DNA from: an uncultured Opitutales bacterium
Lineage (GTDB): Bacteria; Verrucomicrobiota; Verrucomicrobiia; Opitutales; Oceanipulchritudinaceae
DNA length: 37,713 nucleotides
NCBI GenBank assembly: GCA_913056355.1
Contig: CAJXMX010000007.1
Span: 1-37,713 of the forward strand
Direction: 5' to 3'
This document shows, piece by piece, positions 27,814-37,713 of the stretch (position 1 is its first letter; each line of letters opens with the position of its first letter). The notes beneath the pieces are model-generated. The model saw nothing but the letters and a program-made list of their open reading frames with translations. It was not told the DNA's origin and did no database searches. The position numbers and the translations under genes are program-made.

Positions 27814-30498
27814 TCAATCGAGGCGAAAGGAATGCCGCCCGGGCGGCACGGTTTGCCTGCCATTGTCAAGGAGCACCTCCCCGCTGGTGTTCGGCGGGAC
27901 AGTAAGGGTCAACCGCATCCCGCCGTCAGGTTCACGAACCCACTCGGACCGGGCCAGGCCGTAGGGAGTCTCCAGGCTGGCTGCGGCCGATTCCAGCGGT
28001 CCGCCGGGGACGGGATGGAAGCGGATGACCTTGTATCCGGGAGCGGCGGCTTGCAGGCCGGCGATGGACTCGTACATCCACTCCCCGATGGCGCCGTAGG
28101 CGTAGTGGTTGAAGGAATTCATGTCCACCGGTCCGAAACCATCCTCCTTGCTGTAGCTGTTCCAGCGTTCCCACATGGTGGTGGCGCCCTGTTCGATGGA
28201 GAAGAACCAGCCGGGATAGGTGGTGCGGAAGAGGATGGAATAGGCCAGGTCGGGACGACCGTAACGGGTCAGGACCGGACAGATCAGGGGGGTGCCGAGG
28301 AATCCGGTCCGCAGGTGGCCGTCGGCCTCCTCCGTGATGAGGCGGACGAGGTGCTCCAGGGCCTGCTGTTCCATCTCCGGGGTCAGGAGGTTGAAACCGA
28401 GGGCCAGGAGATACCCGGTCTGGGTCTCGTGTTTCGTGGTCAAGCGGCCTTCCCGGTCAAAGAAGGCCTTCTGGAAGGCCTGGCGAATCTGCTCGAACTC
28501 CGCCTGCCGCCGCTCCGCTTCCCGGTCCTTGCCGAGGACTTGCGCAGCCCGTCCCAGCAGGTCGGCGCAACGGGCAAAATAGGCGGTCCCGATCAGGGAC
28601 GTATCCGTATCCCCGGCCCGGTTGCCGAAGCGTGGGTGGTCCCCGACATTGTTCGGCTGGAGCCAGTCCCCGTAGGTGTAGCCGGAATGGATGAAATCCC
28701 TGGTCTCCGGATGTTCCTCATAATAGCGCAGCCAACCCTGCATCATCGCGAAGTTGTCCTCCAGGATCCGCCGGTAACCGAAAGACTGGTAAACCTCCCA
28801 GGGAACGATGACGGCCGCGTCCCCCCATGCGCTGGAGGAGGCGTCGCCCGACTTGGGGGACTGGGGCACATAGTACGGGATGCCGCCGTTCTCGTACTGG
28901 GAATCGCGCAGGTCGGCGCACCACTTCACGAAAAAGGCCAGGGTATTGAAATTGAAGTTGGCGGTGGCGCAGAAGACCTGGGCATCGCCGGTCCAGCCAA
29001 GCCGTTCATCCCGCTGCGGGCAATCGGTCGGGATGGCCAGGAAGTTGCCCCGCTGGCCCCACTGGATATTCCGCTGGAGCCGGTTCAAGGTGGGGTGCGA
29101 ACTGAGGAAGCTTCCGGTCGGCGGCATGTCGTTGTGGAGGACAACCCCGGTCACCCAGTCGGCGGACGGAGTCATTCCCTCCGGCACGCCGGACAACTCG
29201 ACATAGCGGAAGCCGTGGAAGGTAAAGCGGGGTTCCCAGCTCTCGGTGCCCTCCCCTTTGCAGGTGTAGTAATCGGTGGAAATCGCGGTGCGGTAATTCT
29301 CGGTGTAAAGGGTCCCGTCGTCCTTCAGCATTTCCGCAAAGCGCAGCCGGTAGGTTCGGCCGGGCTGTGCAGGAACCTCGATTCGGGCCCAGCCAACCAT
29401 GTTCTGGCCGAGGTCAAAGAGCCAGGCGCCATCTTCCAGCCGGCCCAGCACCCGGGCCTGCAGTTCCATGATCTTCCGGACCGGCTGGTTGGGCTGGGGC
29501 CGCAGGAGAATGTTGCGGTCGATAGGTTCGGTTGCGACCGGGTGCCAGTCCTGCGCCGGATAGCCCGGCTGACTCCATCCGCCCAGATCCAGGCGGGCAT
29601 CATACGTTTCCCCGAAGTAGATGTTGGAGGAGACAATTGGTCCGGTGGTTGCTGTCCAGGTGCCATCGCTGGACACGGTCTGGCGGCTTCCGTCGGCGTA
29701 GGTGACCTCCAGTTGCAGGAGCAATTTTGGGGTATCCCCGTAATTGTTGCTGTTGCCGCGCAGCTCCATCCGCCCGGCATACCACATTTCCCCAAGAATG
29801 GCCCCGATGACGTTCTCTCCCTGACGCAGCTGCTCCGTGATGTCGTAAGTAGCGAAGAGGTTGCGCTTGGTGTAGTCCGTGTATTCCGGGGAAAATTCCG
29901 AATCCCCCACCCGCCGACCGTTGATTTCCAATTCGAAGATCCCCTTGGCCGAGGCATAGATCCGGGCCGCCCGGACCTCCTTTTCGGCCAGGCGGAAGGC
30001 CTTCCTGAAAAAGGGAGCCGGCGCCGTTTCTTCCGGATTTTCCTCCGGCAGGTAAATCCACTCCGCCTCCCAGTCGTCCGGTTCCAGCAGTGACATCTCA
30101 ATCCAGGCCACGCCGCCGGGTGCGGATTCCCGGCCCTCGGCGTCCTTGTAGCGGACCTGCCAGTAGACCCGCTGGCGAGATTCCAGCGGCTTGCCGGCGT
30201 AATCCACAAACAGGCTCTGGTCGCTCTTGACCCAGCCGCTGTCCCATAGATCGGGATTCCCGGCAGGATCCCGGGGATCCGAGCTGCAGTAGATCCGGTA
30301 GGCCGACTGACGGCTGGCTGCCACTTCTGCCGGCAGTTTCCAGGAGAACTGCGGTACCCGTTCCGCATACCCAAGGGGATTTTCCAACAGCGGCCCCACC
30401 TTGAGGTCCACCGTGGGAGGAATTGAAGAAGCGGCAAAGCTGGCAGCGGGAATCAGGTTCATGGCGAGGGCGAAACAGGCAAGGTAGGACTTGATCAT
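27814..30498 (-). CDS. Alpha-L-rhamnosidase, GH78 family, secreted
   Basis: Signal peptide MIKSYLACFALAMNLIPAASFA; GH78 motifs FHGFRYVELSG, QWGQRGNFLAIPTDCPQRDERLGWTGDAQVF, MWERWNSYSKEDGFG..SFNHYAYGAIGEWMY. The ORF extends to 30537. Confidence 0.93.
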   Translation of the reverse strand: MIKSYLACFALAMNLIPAASFAASSIPPTVDLKVGPLLENPLGYAERVPQFSWKLPAEVAASRQSAYRIYCSSDPRDPAGNPDLWDSGWVKSDQSLFVDYAGKPLESRQRVYWQVRYKDAEGRESAPGGVAWIEMSLLEPDDWEAEWIYLPEENPEETAPAPFFRKAFRLAEKEVRAARIYASAKGIFELEINGRRVGDSEFSPEYTDYTKRNLFATYDITEQLRQGENVIGAILGEMWYAGRMELRGNSNNYGDTPKLLLQLEVTYADGSRQTVSSDGTWTATTGPIVSSNIYFGETYDARLDLGGWSQPGYPAQDWHPVATEPIDRNILLRPQPNQPVRKIMELQARVLGRLEDGAWLFDLGQNMVGWARIEVPAQPGRTYRLRFAEMLKDDGTLYTENYRTAISTDYYTCKGEGTESWEPRFTFHGFRYVELSGVPEGMTPSADWVTGVVLHNDMPPTGSFLSSHPTLNRLQRNIQWGQRGNFLAIPTDCPQRDERLGWTGDAQVFCATANFNFNTLAFFVKWCADLRDSQYENGGIPYYVPQSPKSGDASSSAWGDAAVIVPWEVYQSFGYRRILEDNFAMMQGWLRYYEEHPETRDFIHSGYTYGDWLQPNNVGDHPRFGNRAGDTDTSLIGTAYFARCADLLGRAAQVLGKDREAERRQAEFEQIRQAFQKAFFDREGRLTTKHETQTGYLLALGFNLLTPEMEQQALEHLVRLITEEADGHLRTGFLGTPLICPVLTRYGRPDLAYSILFRTTYPGWFFSIEQGATTMWERWNSYSKEDGFGPVDMNSFNHYAYGAIGEWMYESIAGLQAAAPGYKVIRFHPVPGGPLESAAASLETPYGLARSEWVREPDGGMRLTLTVPPNTSGEVLLDNGRQTVPPGRHSFRLD

Positions 30499-30656
30499 GG
30501 AACAATGGGTTGGAATTACCGGGGGACCGGCCCCCACTCAATAATTGTTCCGGTTTACGGGCAACCAGAATTCGTCCGGGCCTCCGGTCCCCGCGGCTGA
30601 AGCCGCTACTCTCAGGCGACGACTCGGAGTCCCTACTTTTAGGACCTTCGGCAAGC

Positions 30657-30740
30657 TCCCTTCGATTCACTCAGGGACATCGTCAGGTCACAATTCTCGA
30701 CAAGCTCGAATTATGCCGGGGCCTTCGATCAACTCAGGCC
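30657..30740. repeat. Cluster of three 21-nt hairpin units with shared core TCGAYNMRCTC
   Basis: TCCCT-TCGATTCACTC-AGGGA (30657-30677), AATTC-TCGACAAGCTC-GAATT (30692-30712), GGCCT-TCGATCAACTC-AGGCC (30720-30740). Confidence 0.85.
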
Positions 30741-32749
30741 GGGGCCGGGGCGGCTTCGGGACTGAGCTCTCCATCGCCCTTCTTCTTGTCATCGGACTTC
30801 TTGGGCTTCACTTCGCCCTCGAGGTCCTCGTCGTCCTGGGAATTGGCCTTGTCCTTGATGGTCTCCACGGGGGTGCGGATTTCACCGTACTTGATGATCT
30901 CGTGCACGTGGATGCCCTCGATGGTCTCGTGCTCGAGGAGCGCTTCACCGATCTTGCGCAGCGCTTCCCGATGCTCGTCCACGATTTCCTTGGCCCGCGA
31001 ATACTGCTTGGTGATGATCTCGGAAATGGCTTCGTCGATCTTCTCGGCGGTGGATTCGCTGAAATTCTGGTTCCGGTTAATCTCCTTGCCGAGGAAGACC
31101 TGGTCGTGGTTTTCCCCGAAGGCGACCGGTCCCAGCGAGCTCATTCCCCAGTCACAAACCATGTGCCGGGCGATCTTGGTGGCCTGCTTGATGTCCCCGG
31201 ATGCTCCGTTGCTGAAGTCATGGGTCTCCGTTTCCTCACCGATACGGCCGGCCATGAAGCAGCAAATCTGGTTCAGGAGGTGCTTTTTCGACTGCCCGAG
31301 GATATCCTTCTTGGGCAGCATCATGGTCATGCCGAGGGCGCGGCCGCGTGGGATGATGGTGACCTTGTGCAACGGCAGGTGCCCGTCGTCGATAATGGCC
31401 TGGACGAGGGCGTGGCCGGCCTCATGGAAGGCGGTCATGCGCTTGTCCTCGTCGTCCATCAACTTGCGGCGTTCCCGCCCGAAGGCGATCTTGTCACGGG
31501 CCTCCTCGATGTCGTGCCGGTCCACCACCCGCTTGTTGTACCGGGCGGCGATCAGGGCGCTCTCGTTGAGCAGGTTGGCCAAATCGGCACCGGAAAATCC
31601 GGGGGTGTTGCGGGCCACGGTGGAAAGGACGACATCCTCGCCCAGCTTGATCTTCTTGGCGTGAACCTTGAGGATCTCCTCTCGGCCGTGCAGGTCGGGC
31701 AGGTCGATAATGACCTGGCGGTCGAACCGGCCCGGGCGCAGGAGCGCGCTGTCGAGGACGTCGGGCCGGTTGGTGGCGGCCATGATGATGACGCCTTCAT
31801 GGCCGTCGAATCCGTCCATTTCAACCAGGAGGGAATTCAAAGTCTGTTCACGCTCGTCGTTGCCGCCTCCCAGGCCGGCGCCGCGCTGGCGTCCGACAGC
31901 GTCGATTTCGTCGACAAAGATAATGCAGGGGGCGTTCTTGCGGCCCTGTTCGAACATGTCGCGGACGCGGGCGGCCCCCACCCCGACGAACATTTCCACG
32001 AAGTCGGAACCGCTGATGCTGAAGAACGGCACATCCGCCTCCCCGGCCACGGCCCGGGCCAGGAGGGTCTTGCCGGTGCCCGGAGGCCCCACCAGGAGGG
32101 CGCCCTTGGGAATCCGGCCCCCTATACGCTGGAAGCGCTTGGGATCCTTGAGGAAGGAAACGACTTCCGCCACTTCCTCCTTGGCCTCGTCGCAACCGGC
32201 CACATCGCGGAAGGTCACCTTCTCGCGGTCCCGGGTCAACATCCGTGCCTTGCTCTTGCCGAAATTCATGGCCCCGCGCCCGGCGCTGCGGAGTTGCCGG
32301 ACAAAGAGGAAATAGAGGATCAGGACGATCAGGATAATCGGCAGCAGGGTCAGGACCAGGTCACCGAGGAAGGTGCTGGCCGGTTCCTCCTTGAAGAGGC
32401 CGGTGTTCTGCAGGATCTCGAGGTTGTCATCGGTCAGCTGACCTTCGGCGAGGAAGTTGATATCCTCGCCGGAGGGCTGCTTCATGCGACCCCGGATCTC
32501 ATGCCACTTGGGACCGCCCTGGGGCTTGGCCTTGATGACCGCCCCGGGCACAAGCCGGCTGTCCTCGCCTTTCTGGGCTTCCTGCTGGACTTCCCGGAGG
32601 GTCAGCTCTTCCGGCTTTTGCAGGTCGGAATTGGCAAAGTAAAGGAGGGTGAAAATGACAAAAAAGATCAGCAGCCAGATGCTGAGCATCCGGAACTGTC
32701 CCCCGTTGTTGAGGGGTTTATTGCGCTTCTGGTTGGAACTATCCGCCAT
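30734..32749 (-). CDS. ftsH: ATP-dependent zinc metalloprotease FtsH
   Basis: [59 protein letters not shown], zinc motif [11 protein letters not shown]. Confidence 0.98.
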   Translation of the reverse strand: MADSSNQKRNKPLNNGGQFRMLSIWLLIFFVIFTLLYFANSDLQKPEELTLREVQQEAQKGEDSRLVPGAVIKAKPQGGPKWHEIRGRMKQPSGEDINFLAEGQLTDDNLEILQNTGLFKEEPASTFLGDLVLTLLPIILIVLILYFLFVRQLRSAGRGAMNFGKSKARMLTRDREKVTFRDVAGCDEAKEEVAEVVSFLKDPKRFQRIGGRIPKGALLVGPPGTGKTLLARAVAGEADVPFFSISGSDFVEMFVGVGAARVRDMFEQGRKNAPCIIFVDEIDAVGRQRGAGLGGGNDEREQTLNSLLVEMDGFDGHEGVIIMAATNRPDVLDSALLRPGRFDRQVIIDLPDLHGREEILKVHAKKIKLGEDVVLSTVARNTPGFSGADLANLLNESALIAARYNKRVVDRHDIEEARDKIAFGRERRKLMDDEDKRMTAFHEAGHALVQAIIDDGHLPLHKVTIIPRGRALGMTMMLPKKDILGQSKKHLLNQICCFMAGRIGEETETHDFSNGASGDIKQATKIARHMVCDWGMSSLGPVAFGENHDQVFLGKEINRNQNFSESTAEKIDEAISEIITKQYSRAKEIVDEHREALRKIGEALLEHETIEGIHVHEIIKYGEIRTPVETIKDKANSQDDEDLEGEVKPKKSDDKKKGDGELSPEAAPAPA

Positions 32750-34205
32750 GATTGAGTCGAAAAGCTGAGGAATGCGTTGAGTAAGTCAACTGTAGAGCCG
32801 ATTTGGCAAAGTGGCAAATCCGGAAGCGATGCGCCGGGGGAAAACCAGGCACCCACAGGATATCGCCGTTGTCATCCACTATGACAGGCAAGCGGTGTTT
32901 TTGTTCAGCCTTCAGTTTGGCATCTGAAAAAATGTCCTGCAGCTTGCGCCGTCCCGGGGCTCCCAGGGGCTGGTAGCGGTCGCCAGCCTGCCACTGGCGG
33001 ATGTAGAGCGGGCCGGCAACCCCCTCCAGCCAAGCTTCCCGACGGGGATCAGCCCGCCGGTAGCGGGTGTCCTCGGGGCCCAAAGGGACGACCTGAAGCC
33101 GCAGGCTTGAGCCATCGGGCAAAAAAAGCGGACCGGACTCGCCCGACCAGTGGCAGCCGGCGGGCCAGGAAAGCGGGACCGGAGGCGACTCCAGGCTCAG
33201 CCTGTTCCCCGTCCCCATGCGGAGATAACGCGGTGGCGCAACAGCCTCTCCCGGGAGGGTCACGGCCTCCCCTTCCCTACCCGACTGAATCACCCCAAGA
33301 ACTTGATCCACAACGGCTTTTGGAAGTAAATCCGCCGCATGCCACCGCATCCACCAGGCCATGAAAGCCCGCCGGACAAGGCCGGCAGGTTCCTTCTTCA
33401 GGCTTGAGGTATCAAGAAAATCCGGATCGGAAAAATCGATCCCCAGACGGAGAATGGACGCATCAAGGGCTTCCAGGCACTCTTCCTGCAGCTCCCTCGT
33501 CCGTTGGGCGGCCACATGCAGGTCCTGCGGAATCCGGCCGGCCAGGCGGGGAATGATCTCCAACCGGAGCCAGTTCCGGGTATGGGCGGGATCGGCGTTG
33601 CTGCGGTCCTCCCGCCAGGGAACGCCGAGGGACCGCAGGGTCCGGTGGATGCGTTCCCGGGTCAGGCCGAGCAGCGGCCGCAACCGGACCTGTCCGTCCG
33701 AAAAGCGCCGGACCGGCATGGGGGAGGCCAGTCCGGAGGGTCCGGACCCCGTCAGAACCCCCATCAGGAGCGATTCGAGGAGATCGTCGGCGTGGTGGCC
33801 GACCGCCAGACCGGCAGCCCTTTCAGATTCATAAGCCTCTCCCAGCCAGCCATACCGGGCTTCCCTGAGCAGGGCCTCATCGGATTCCAAGGGGGCTTTC
33901 GGGCGGCCGGCCAGGCAGCGAAGCCCCAGCCCTGCGGCCATTTCCTCCACGAAGGCCTGGTCGCCGTCGGACTCCGCTCCCCGGAGCTGGTGGTTAAAGT
34001 GGGCGATGACCAGGCGCTGCGGGTCGTCCGGGAAGAGGGCCCGCATGGCCAGGCTCAGGAAAACGGAATCCGCACCGCCGGAACAGGCAATGAGGAGCGT
34101 CCGGTCCGCCTCGAGCGACCTGAGGAATGCGGAGACCTTCGGATCAATCCACTCCGCCGGCCGAAGGGCCGAGAAGCACCGGGAAATCTCCGTCCAGTCG
34201 GGCAT
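32739..34205 (-). CDS. tilS: tRNA(Ile)-lysidine synthetase
   Basis: PP-loop [66 protein letters not shown]. Confidence 0.93.
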   Translation of the reverse strand: MPDWTEISRCFSALRPAEWIDPKVSAFLRSLEADRTLLIACSGGADSVFLSLAMRALFPDDPQRLVIAHFNHQLRGAESDGDQAFVEEMAAGLGLRCLAGRPKAPLESDEALLREARYGWLGEAYESERAAGLAVGHHADDLLESLLMGVLTGSGPSGLASPMPVRRFSDGQVRLRPLLGLTRERIHRTLRSLGVPWREDRSNADPAHTRNWLRLEIIPRLAGRIPQDLHVAAQRTRELQEECLEALDASILRLGIDFSDPDFLDTSSLKKEPAGLVRRAFMAWWMRWHAADLLPKAVVDQVLGVIQSGREGEAVTLPGEAVAPPRYLRMGTGNRLSLESPPVPLSWPAGCHWSGESGPLFLPDGSSLRLQVVPLGPEDTRYRRADPRREAWLEGVAGPLYIRQWQAGDRYQPLGAPGRRKLQDIFSDAKLKAEQKHRLPVIVDDNGDILWVPGFPPAHRFRICHFAKSALQLTYSTHSSAFRLNHGG

Positions 34206-34208
34206 GCC

Positions 34209-35483
34209 TCAGGATCGAGGCGGCGTCAGGCGGTCGCCCCCGAAATGCGGGACCAGCGCATCCGGAAGCAGGACGCTCCCGTCGGCTTGCAGATTATTCT
34301 CCAGGATGGCCGCCAGCACGCGCGGGATGGCCAGGCCGGAGGCGTTGAGGGTATGGACCACCCGCGGCTTGCCGGATTCGTCGCGGAAGCGGATATTGGC
34401 CCGCCGGGCCTGGAAATCGGTAAAGCAGCTGCAGCTGGAGACTTCCAGCCAGCGCTGCTGGCCGCCCGCCCAGACTTCAACGTCGTACTGCTTGGCGTGC
34501 GGGAAGCCGATATCCCTGGAGCACATCAACAGGGTCCGGTAAGGCAATTTGAGGGCCTCCACGAGGCCCTGGACATGTTCCCTGAGACGCTCCAGCTCGA
34601 TCATGCTCTCCTCCGGATGGACCCATTCCACCAGCTCCACCTTGTCGAACTGGTGGACCCGGTTCAGCCCCCGGACATCCTTCCCGTAGCTTCCGGCCTC
34701 GCGGCGGAAACAGGGGGTGTAGGCGCAGGCCCTGAGCGGAAGTTGTCCGGCCTCGAGGATCTCATCGCGGTAGAAATTGGTCACCGGCACCTCGGCGGTG
34801 GGAATCAGGTAAAATCCGTCCTCCGGGGCGAAGTACATTTGCCCTTCCTTGTCGGGAAGCTGCCCGGTCGCGGTGGCGCTGGCGGCATTGACCATCAGCG
34901 GCGGATGCATCTCCTCGAATCCGGCCGCCGCGTTGCGTTCGAGGAAGAATTCCAGCAGGCCGCGCACCAGGCGGGCCATCTGGCCCCGGAAGACCGGGAA
35001 TCCGGCCCCGGTGATCTTGGTGCCCCGCTCCAGGTCGACATAGTGGGAAAACCAGCTGATGTCGTAGTGCGGCAGGGCCTCCCCGGAGACGGATTGCGGA
35101 TCCCCCCAGGTGTGGAAAGTGACGTTGTCGTCCTCCGACTGGCCGTCCGGGACGCTCGGATCCGGAACATTGGGGATGGACATGAAGGCCGCCTCCCATT
35201 CCGTCTCCACTTCGGCCTGTTTGGACTGCAGGGACTTCACTTCCTGGGCCAGCCCGCGCATTTCGGCGACCTTGTTCTGGAATGCCCCGGAGCCCTTGTC
35301 CAGCTTGGCCATTTCGGCGTTGGCCGCCTTCTGGGCAGCCCGCTTTTCCTCCGCCTCGCGGATGATCCGGCGGCGCTGCTCGTCCAGCTCAATGACCGCG
35401 TCGATATCGCAATCGAACTTCTTGCGGGCGATCCCGGCCCGCACCAGGTCTTGATTTTCACGGAAAAACTTCAGATCCAGCAT
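34209..35483 (-). CDS. serS: Seryl-tRNA synthetase
   Basis: MLDLKFFRENQDLVRAGIARK coiled-coil start; TAEVPVTNFYRDEI; ACAYTPCFRREAGSYGKDVRGLNRVHQFDKVELV; class II motif 3. The ORF extends to 35501. Confidence 0.96.
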   Translation of the reverse strand: MLDLKFFRENQDLVRAGIARKKFDCDIDAVIELDEQRRRIIREAEEKRAAQKAANAEMAKLDKGSGAFQNKVAEMRGLAQEVKSLQSKQAEVETEWEAAFMSIPNVPDPSVPDGQSEDDNVTFHTWGDPQSVSGEALPHYDISWFSHYVDLERGTKITGAGFPVFRGQMARLVRGLLEFFLERNAAAGFEEMHPPLMVNAASATATGQLPDKEGQMYFAPEDGFYLIPTAEVPVTNFYRDEILEAGQLPLRACAYTPCFRREAGSYGKDVRGLNRVHQFDKVELVEWVHPEESMIELERLREHVQGLVEALKLPYRTLLMCSRDIGFPHAKQYDVEVWAGGQQRWLEVSSCSCFTDFQARRANIRFRDESGKPRVVHTLNASGLAIPRVLAAILENNLQADGSVLLPDALVPHFGGDRLTPPRS

Positions 35484-35537
35484 AAGGGGCCAACGATGCA
35501 AAAGCCGCTGGTACTGGAAAGCTCAAAAAGCGTCCGC

Positions 35538-36347
35538 TCAGGATTTGGAAGCCGGGGGGAGACCCCAGGTGGTGAGCCGTTCCTCGATGAAGTCGGACAC
35601 CGCCTCGTGCACCGGATGGTCGCTGCCATCGATATACAGCGGTTCCCCAAACTCGAATTGGAAGGTCCGCTCCGGGTAGAAGGTCCCGTAATCCTTGAGG
35701 AGGGTGCCGTTGCTCCAGGCATCCGTCTTCAGGGCCACGGGAACGACCGGGACGCCGGCCCTCTTGGCCAGCTTGACCCCGATGGTGTTGAAGGATTCGC
35801 GGTCGAACTGCACCGTCCGGGTCCGCTGCGGGAAGATGATGATGGAAATGCCGCTGGCCAGGCGCTGCTTGCCACCTTCAAGGACCGCCTTGAGGTCTTC
35901 GCGGGGATTGGTCCGCCCCACCACGATGGGATCCCGGGAACGCATCACGTGCTTGAAAATGGGATACTCCACCAGGGATTGCTTGACGACAAAGGTGACC
36001 GGCATGAAGGGGCGGATGATGGAGGCCAGGAGAAAGGTCTCGGCGGTGCTCATGTGGTTCCCGATGATGACACAGGGTCCGTCGACCTTGGCCAGGTTTC
36101 CGGTCCCCCGGATCGAGAGCTTTCCCCCGGTCTTCTCGATGGCCAGGCGGATGTTGAAGCTGGACTGGTACCAGTCGGCATCCTCATAGGTGCCCCACTT
36201 GGCTTTGCCGGCGGAGCGAAGCACTTCGCTGGCTATCCGCCAGTAGAACATGGGTGAAGGAAGCATCCGGGAAAACAAACCGGGCGCGGGTTGCGGCGTC
36301 TCGTAATCCGCATAATAGGGGGGACTGTAGCTGGGAATCTCACTCAT
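35538..36347 (-). CDS. PlsC-like (1-acylglycerol-3-phosphate) acyltransferase with divergent motifs
   Basis: VIIGNHMSTAETFLL (HX4E in motif I position), SIIIFPQRTRTVQFDRESFNTIGVKLAKRAGVPVVPVAL (motif III region). Confidence 0.75.
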   Translation of the reverse strand: MSEIPSYSPPYYADYETPQPAPGLFSRMLPSPMFYWRIASEVLRSAGKAKWGTYEDADWYQSSFNIRLAIEKTGGKLSIRGTGNLAKVDGPCVIIGNHMSTAETFLLASIIRPFMPVTFVVKQSLVEYPIFKHVMRSRDPIVVGRTNPREDLKAVLEGGKQRLASGISIIIFPQRTRTVQFDRESFNTIGVKLAKRAGVPVVPVALKTDAWSNGTLLKDYGTFYPERTFQFEFGEPLYIDGSDHPVHEAVSDFIEERLTTWGLPPASKS

Positions 36348-36454
36348 GGTAACGGGCTTCTCTGGACGCTGGTTCCTCTACGTTCTTGCCCTAGGGAAAT
36401 GCCTCGTCAACACTATCAGCACACCTGTGAGCCAATTTGGCTGCAGCCCACGGC

Positions 36455-37369
36455 ATGTCAAAACCTCCATCCAGATCCCTCTGGCGCCCCACCAACGCCC
36501 TCGCCGCGCTGGGAATCCTCATTCTCAAGGCCGGCGCCAGGCTGTCCTTTCCCGCCCAGCACCGACTGGGCAAGGCCATCGGCAACCTGGTCTGGTACGT
36601 CTTTCCCTACCGCAAGGGAGTCGGAATGGCCAACCTCCGGGTCTGCTTTCCGGAAATGACGGAGAAGGAGCGCCATAATCTGCTCCAGAAACACTACCAG
36701 TCGATGGGCATCGGCATCTTCGAGATGGCCTCGGCGTGGTACAAGCCATGGGACGAGGTGATCGCGGTCTGCGATATCGAGGGCCTGGAAAACCTGAAGG
36801 CGGTCGACGACAGCGGCCGGGGGGCGATTGTCTTTACCGGACACTTCACAACCCTGGAGCTGATTGGCCGGCTATTCCTCAATTATCACAAGCTGAGCTG
36901 CCATTACCGCCACCTGAACCAGCCGGTCCTGAATCATGAACTGGAAACCATCCGCGCCCAGGGCATGCAGGAACAGATCGGCATCACCGAGGTCAAGAAG
37001 TTCATCCGTTGCCTCCGCGAGGGCCAGTTTGTCTGGTACACGCCGGACCAGGGGCGCCGGATCAAGTATTCGGTCATCCTTCCCTTCTTCGGCGAGCCGG
37101 CTGTCACCAACACCACCACCGGACGCATTGCCCGGGCCGGCAACGCGGCCGTCATTCCCTTCATCGGCTACCGCCGGGACGATGGCCGCTACAAGATCGA
37201 GATTTTTCCGGAGGATCCGGACATGGTCTCCAAAGACCCGATGGTCGAGGGGGCGGCCCTGAACCGGCATATCGAGAATTTTGTCCGCAAGGCCCCGGAG
37301 CAGTATTTCTGGCTGCACAAGCGGTACAAGTACCGCGGGGATGAATATCCCGACCTGTACGCCAAATGA
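36455..37369 (+). CDS. LpxL/HtrB-like lysophospholipid / lipid A acyltransferase
   Basis: FTGHFTTLELIGRLF (HX4E), VWYTPDQGRRIKYSVILPFFGEPAVTNTTTGRIARAGNAAVIPFIGYR. ATG at 36455; the track start at 36437 is TTG. Confidence 0.88.
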   Translation: MSKPPSRSLWRPTNALAALGILILKAGARLSFPAQHRLGKAIGNLVWYVFPYRKGVGMANLRVCFPEMTEKERHNLLQKHYQSMGIGIFEMASAWYKPWDEVIAVCDIEGLENLKAVDDSGRGAIVFTGHFTTLELIGRLFLNYHKLSCHYRHLNQPVLNHELETIRAQGMQEQIGITEVKKFIRCLREGQFVWYTPDQGRRIKYSVILPFFGEPAVTNTTTGRIARAGNAAVIPFIGYRRDDGRYKIEIFPEDPDMVSKDPMVEGAALNRHIENFVRKAPEQYFWLHKRYKYRGDEYPDLYAK

Positions 37370-37428
37370 GGCGGGCCAAATCAAGGTTTGTCAGTCGGTG
37401 AGCATGAATCTACAACGCACCCGATAGC

Positions 37429-37713
37429 ATGGAATACAAACGCTACCTCTCCATCGCCAAAAACCACCGGCGCCTGATCGTCATCGGACTCGTCGCCGGG
37501 GGCGTGGCCGGCCTGGCCAGCGGCTTCGGCGTGCCTTTCTTTATCCAGAAGGTCTTCCGGGACATTTTCGAGGACACCGGCCCCCGGTACACGCTGACTT
37601 ACCTGATCCTCATCGCCTGCCTGCTTCCGGCCGTTTTCCTGGTCCGGGGAATCGCCAGCTACATCAACCAGTACTTCCTCCAGTGGGCGGTGCAGAACAT
37701 CCTCCTGGAGATC
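37429..37713 (+). CDS. MsbA-like ABC exporter, N-terminal TM part, cut by window edge
   Basis: Own translation: MEYKRYLSIAKNHRRLIVIGLVAGGVAGLASGFGVPFFIQKVFRDIFEDTGPRYTLTYLILIACLLPAVFLVRGIASYINQYFLQWAVQNILLEI, with an ABC TM-domain look. Confidence 0.75.
   Translation, partial: MEYKRYLSIAKNHRRLIVIGLVAGGVAGLASGFGVPFFIQKVFRDIFEDTGPRYTLTYLILIACLLPAVFLVRGIASYINQYFLQWAVQNILLEI

Noticed and set aside
27832-30093. 753-aa plus-strand ORF opposite GH78
   Set aside because: Antisense of a clear GH78 gene, no domain signature.
30545-32755. 736-aa plus-strand ORF opposite ftsH
   Set aside because: Antisense of ftsH; no independent evidence.
33504-36257. 917-aa plus-strand ORF across tilS, serS and the PlsC-like gene
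   Set aside because: Spans three well-supported minus-strand genes and intergenic gaps; composition typical of antisense shadow ORFs.

Overview
GC-rich bacterial chromosomal window, mostly housekeeping genes. Gene content looks like Verrucomicrobiota/Opitutales or another PVC-type lineage, but that is inference from gene families only. Left to right: 3' part of a fused ispDF; ndk; GlcD-type FAD oxidase; LuxR-type response regulator; hybrid histidine kinase (propeller/Y_Y_Y-HisKA-HATPase-REC-Hpt); compact YcaO-like protein; RlmI-type methyltransferase, LptF/G permease, SNF2 helicase and MECR/QOR-like reductase (compact minus-strand cluster); M3 oligopeptidase; a long minus-strand series rplY-pth-rpsF-ssb-rplI-dnaB-bamA-ompH-lpxD-prs-htrA; tRNA-Thr(CGT); GH78 alpha-L-rhamnosidase; ftsH, tilS and serS; divergent PlsC-like acyltransferase; LpxL-like acyltransferase; start of an MsbA-like ABC exporter. 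The least ordinary parts are: (1) a sharply bounded AT-rich tract (about 6.03-7.44 kb) that cuts through the sensor half of the hybrid kinase and ends at the start of the YcaO-like gene, with an unlisted 59-codon ORF just upstream of and overlapping that gene; (2) three 21-nt hairpin units after ftsH with a conserved 11-nt core and different but fully complementary 5-bp stems; (3) an inverted array of 7-nt tandem repeats next to tRNA-Thr; (4) a palindrome-rich intergenic element at 16.2-16.43 kb; (5) a PlsC-like protein with non-canonical catalytic motifs. No CRISPR array, transposase or phage module was seen.
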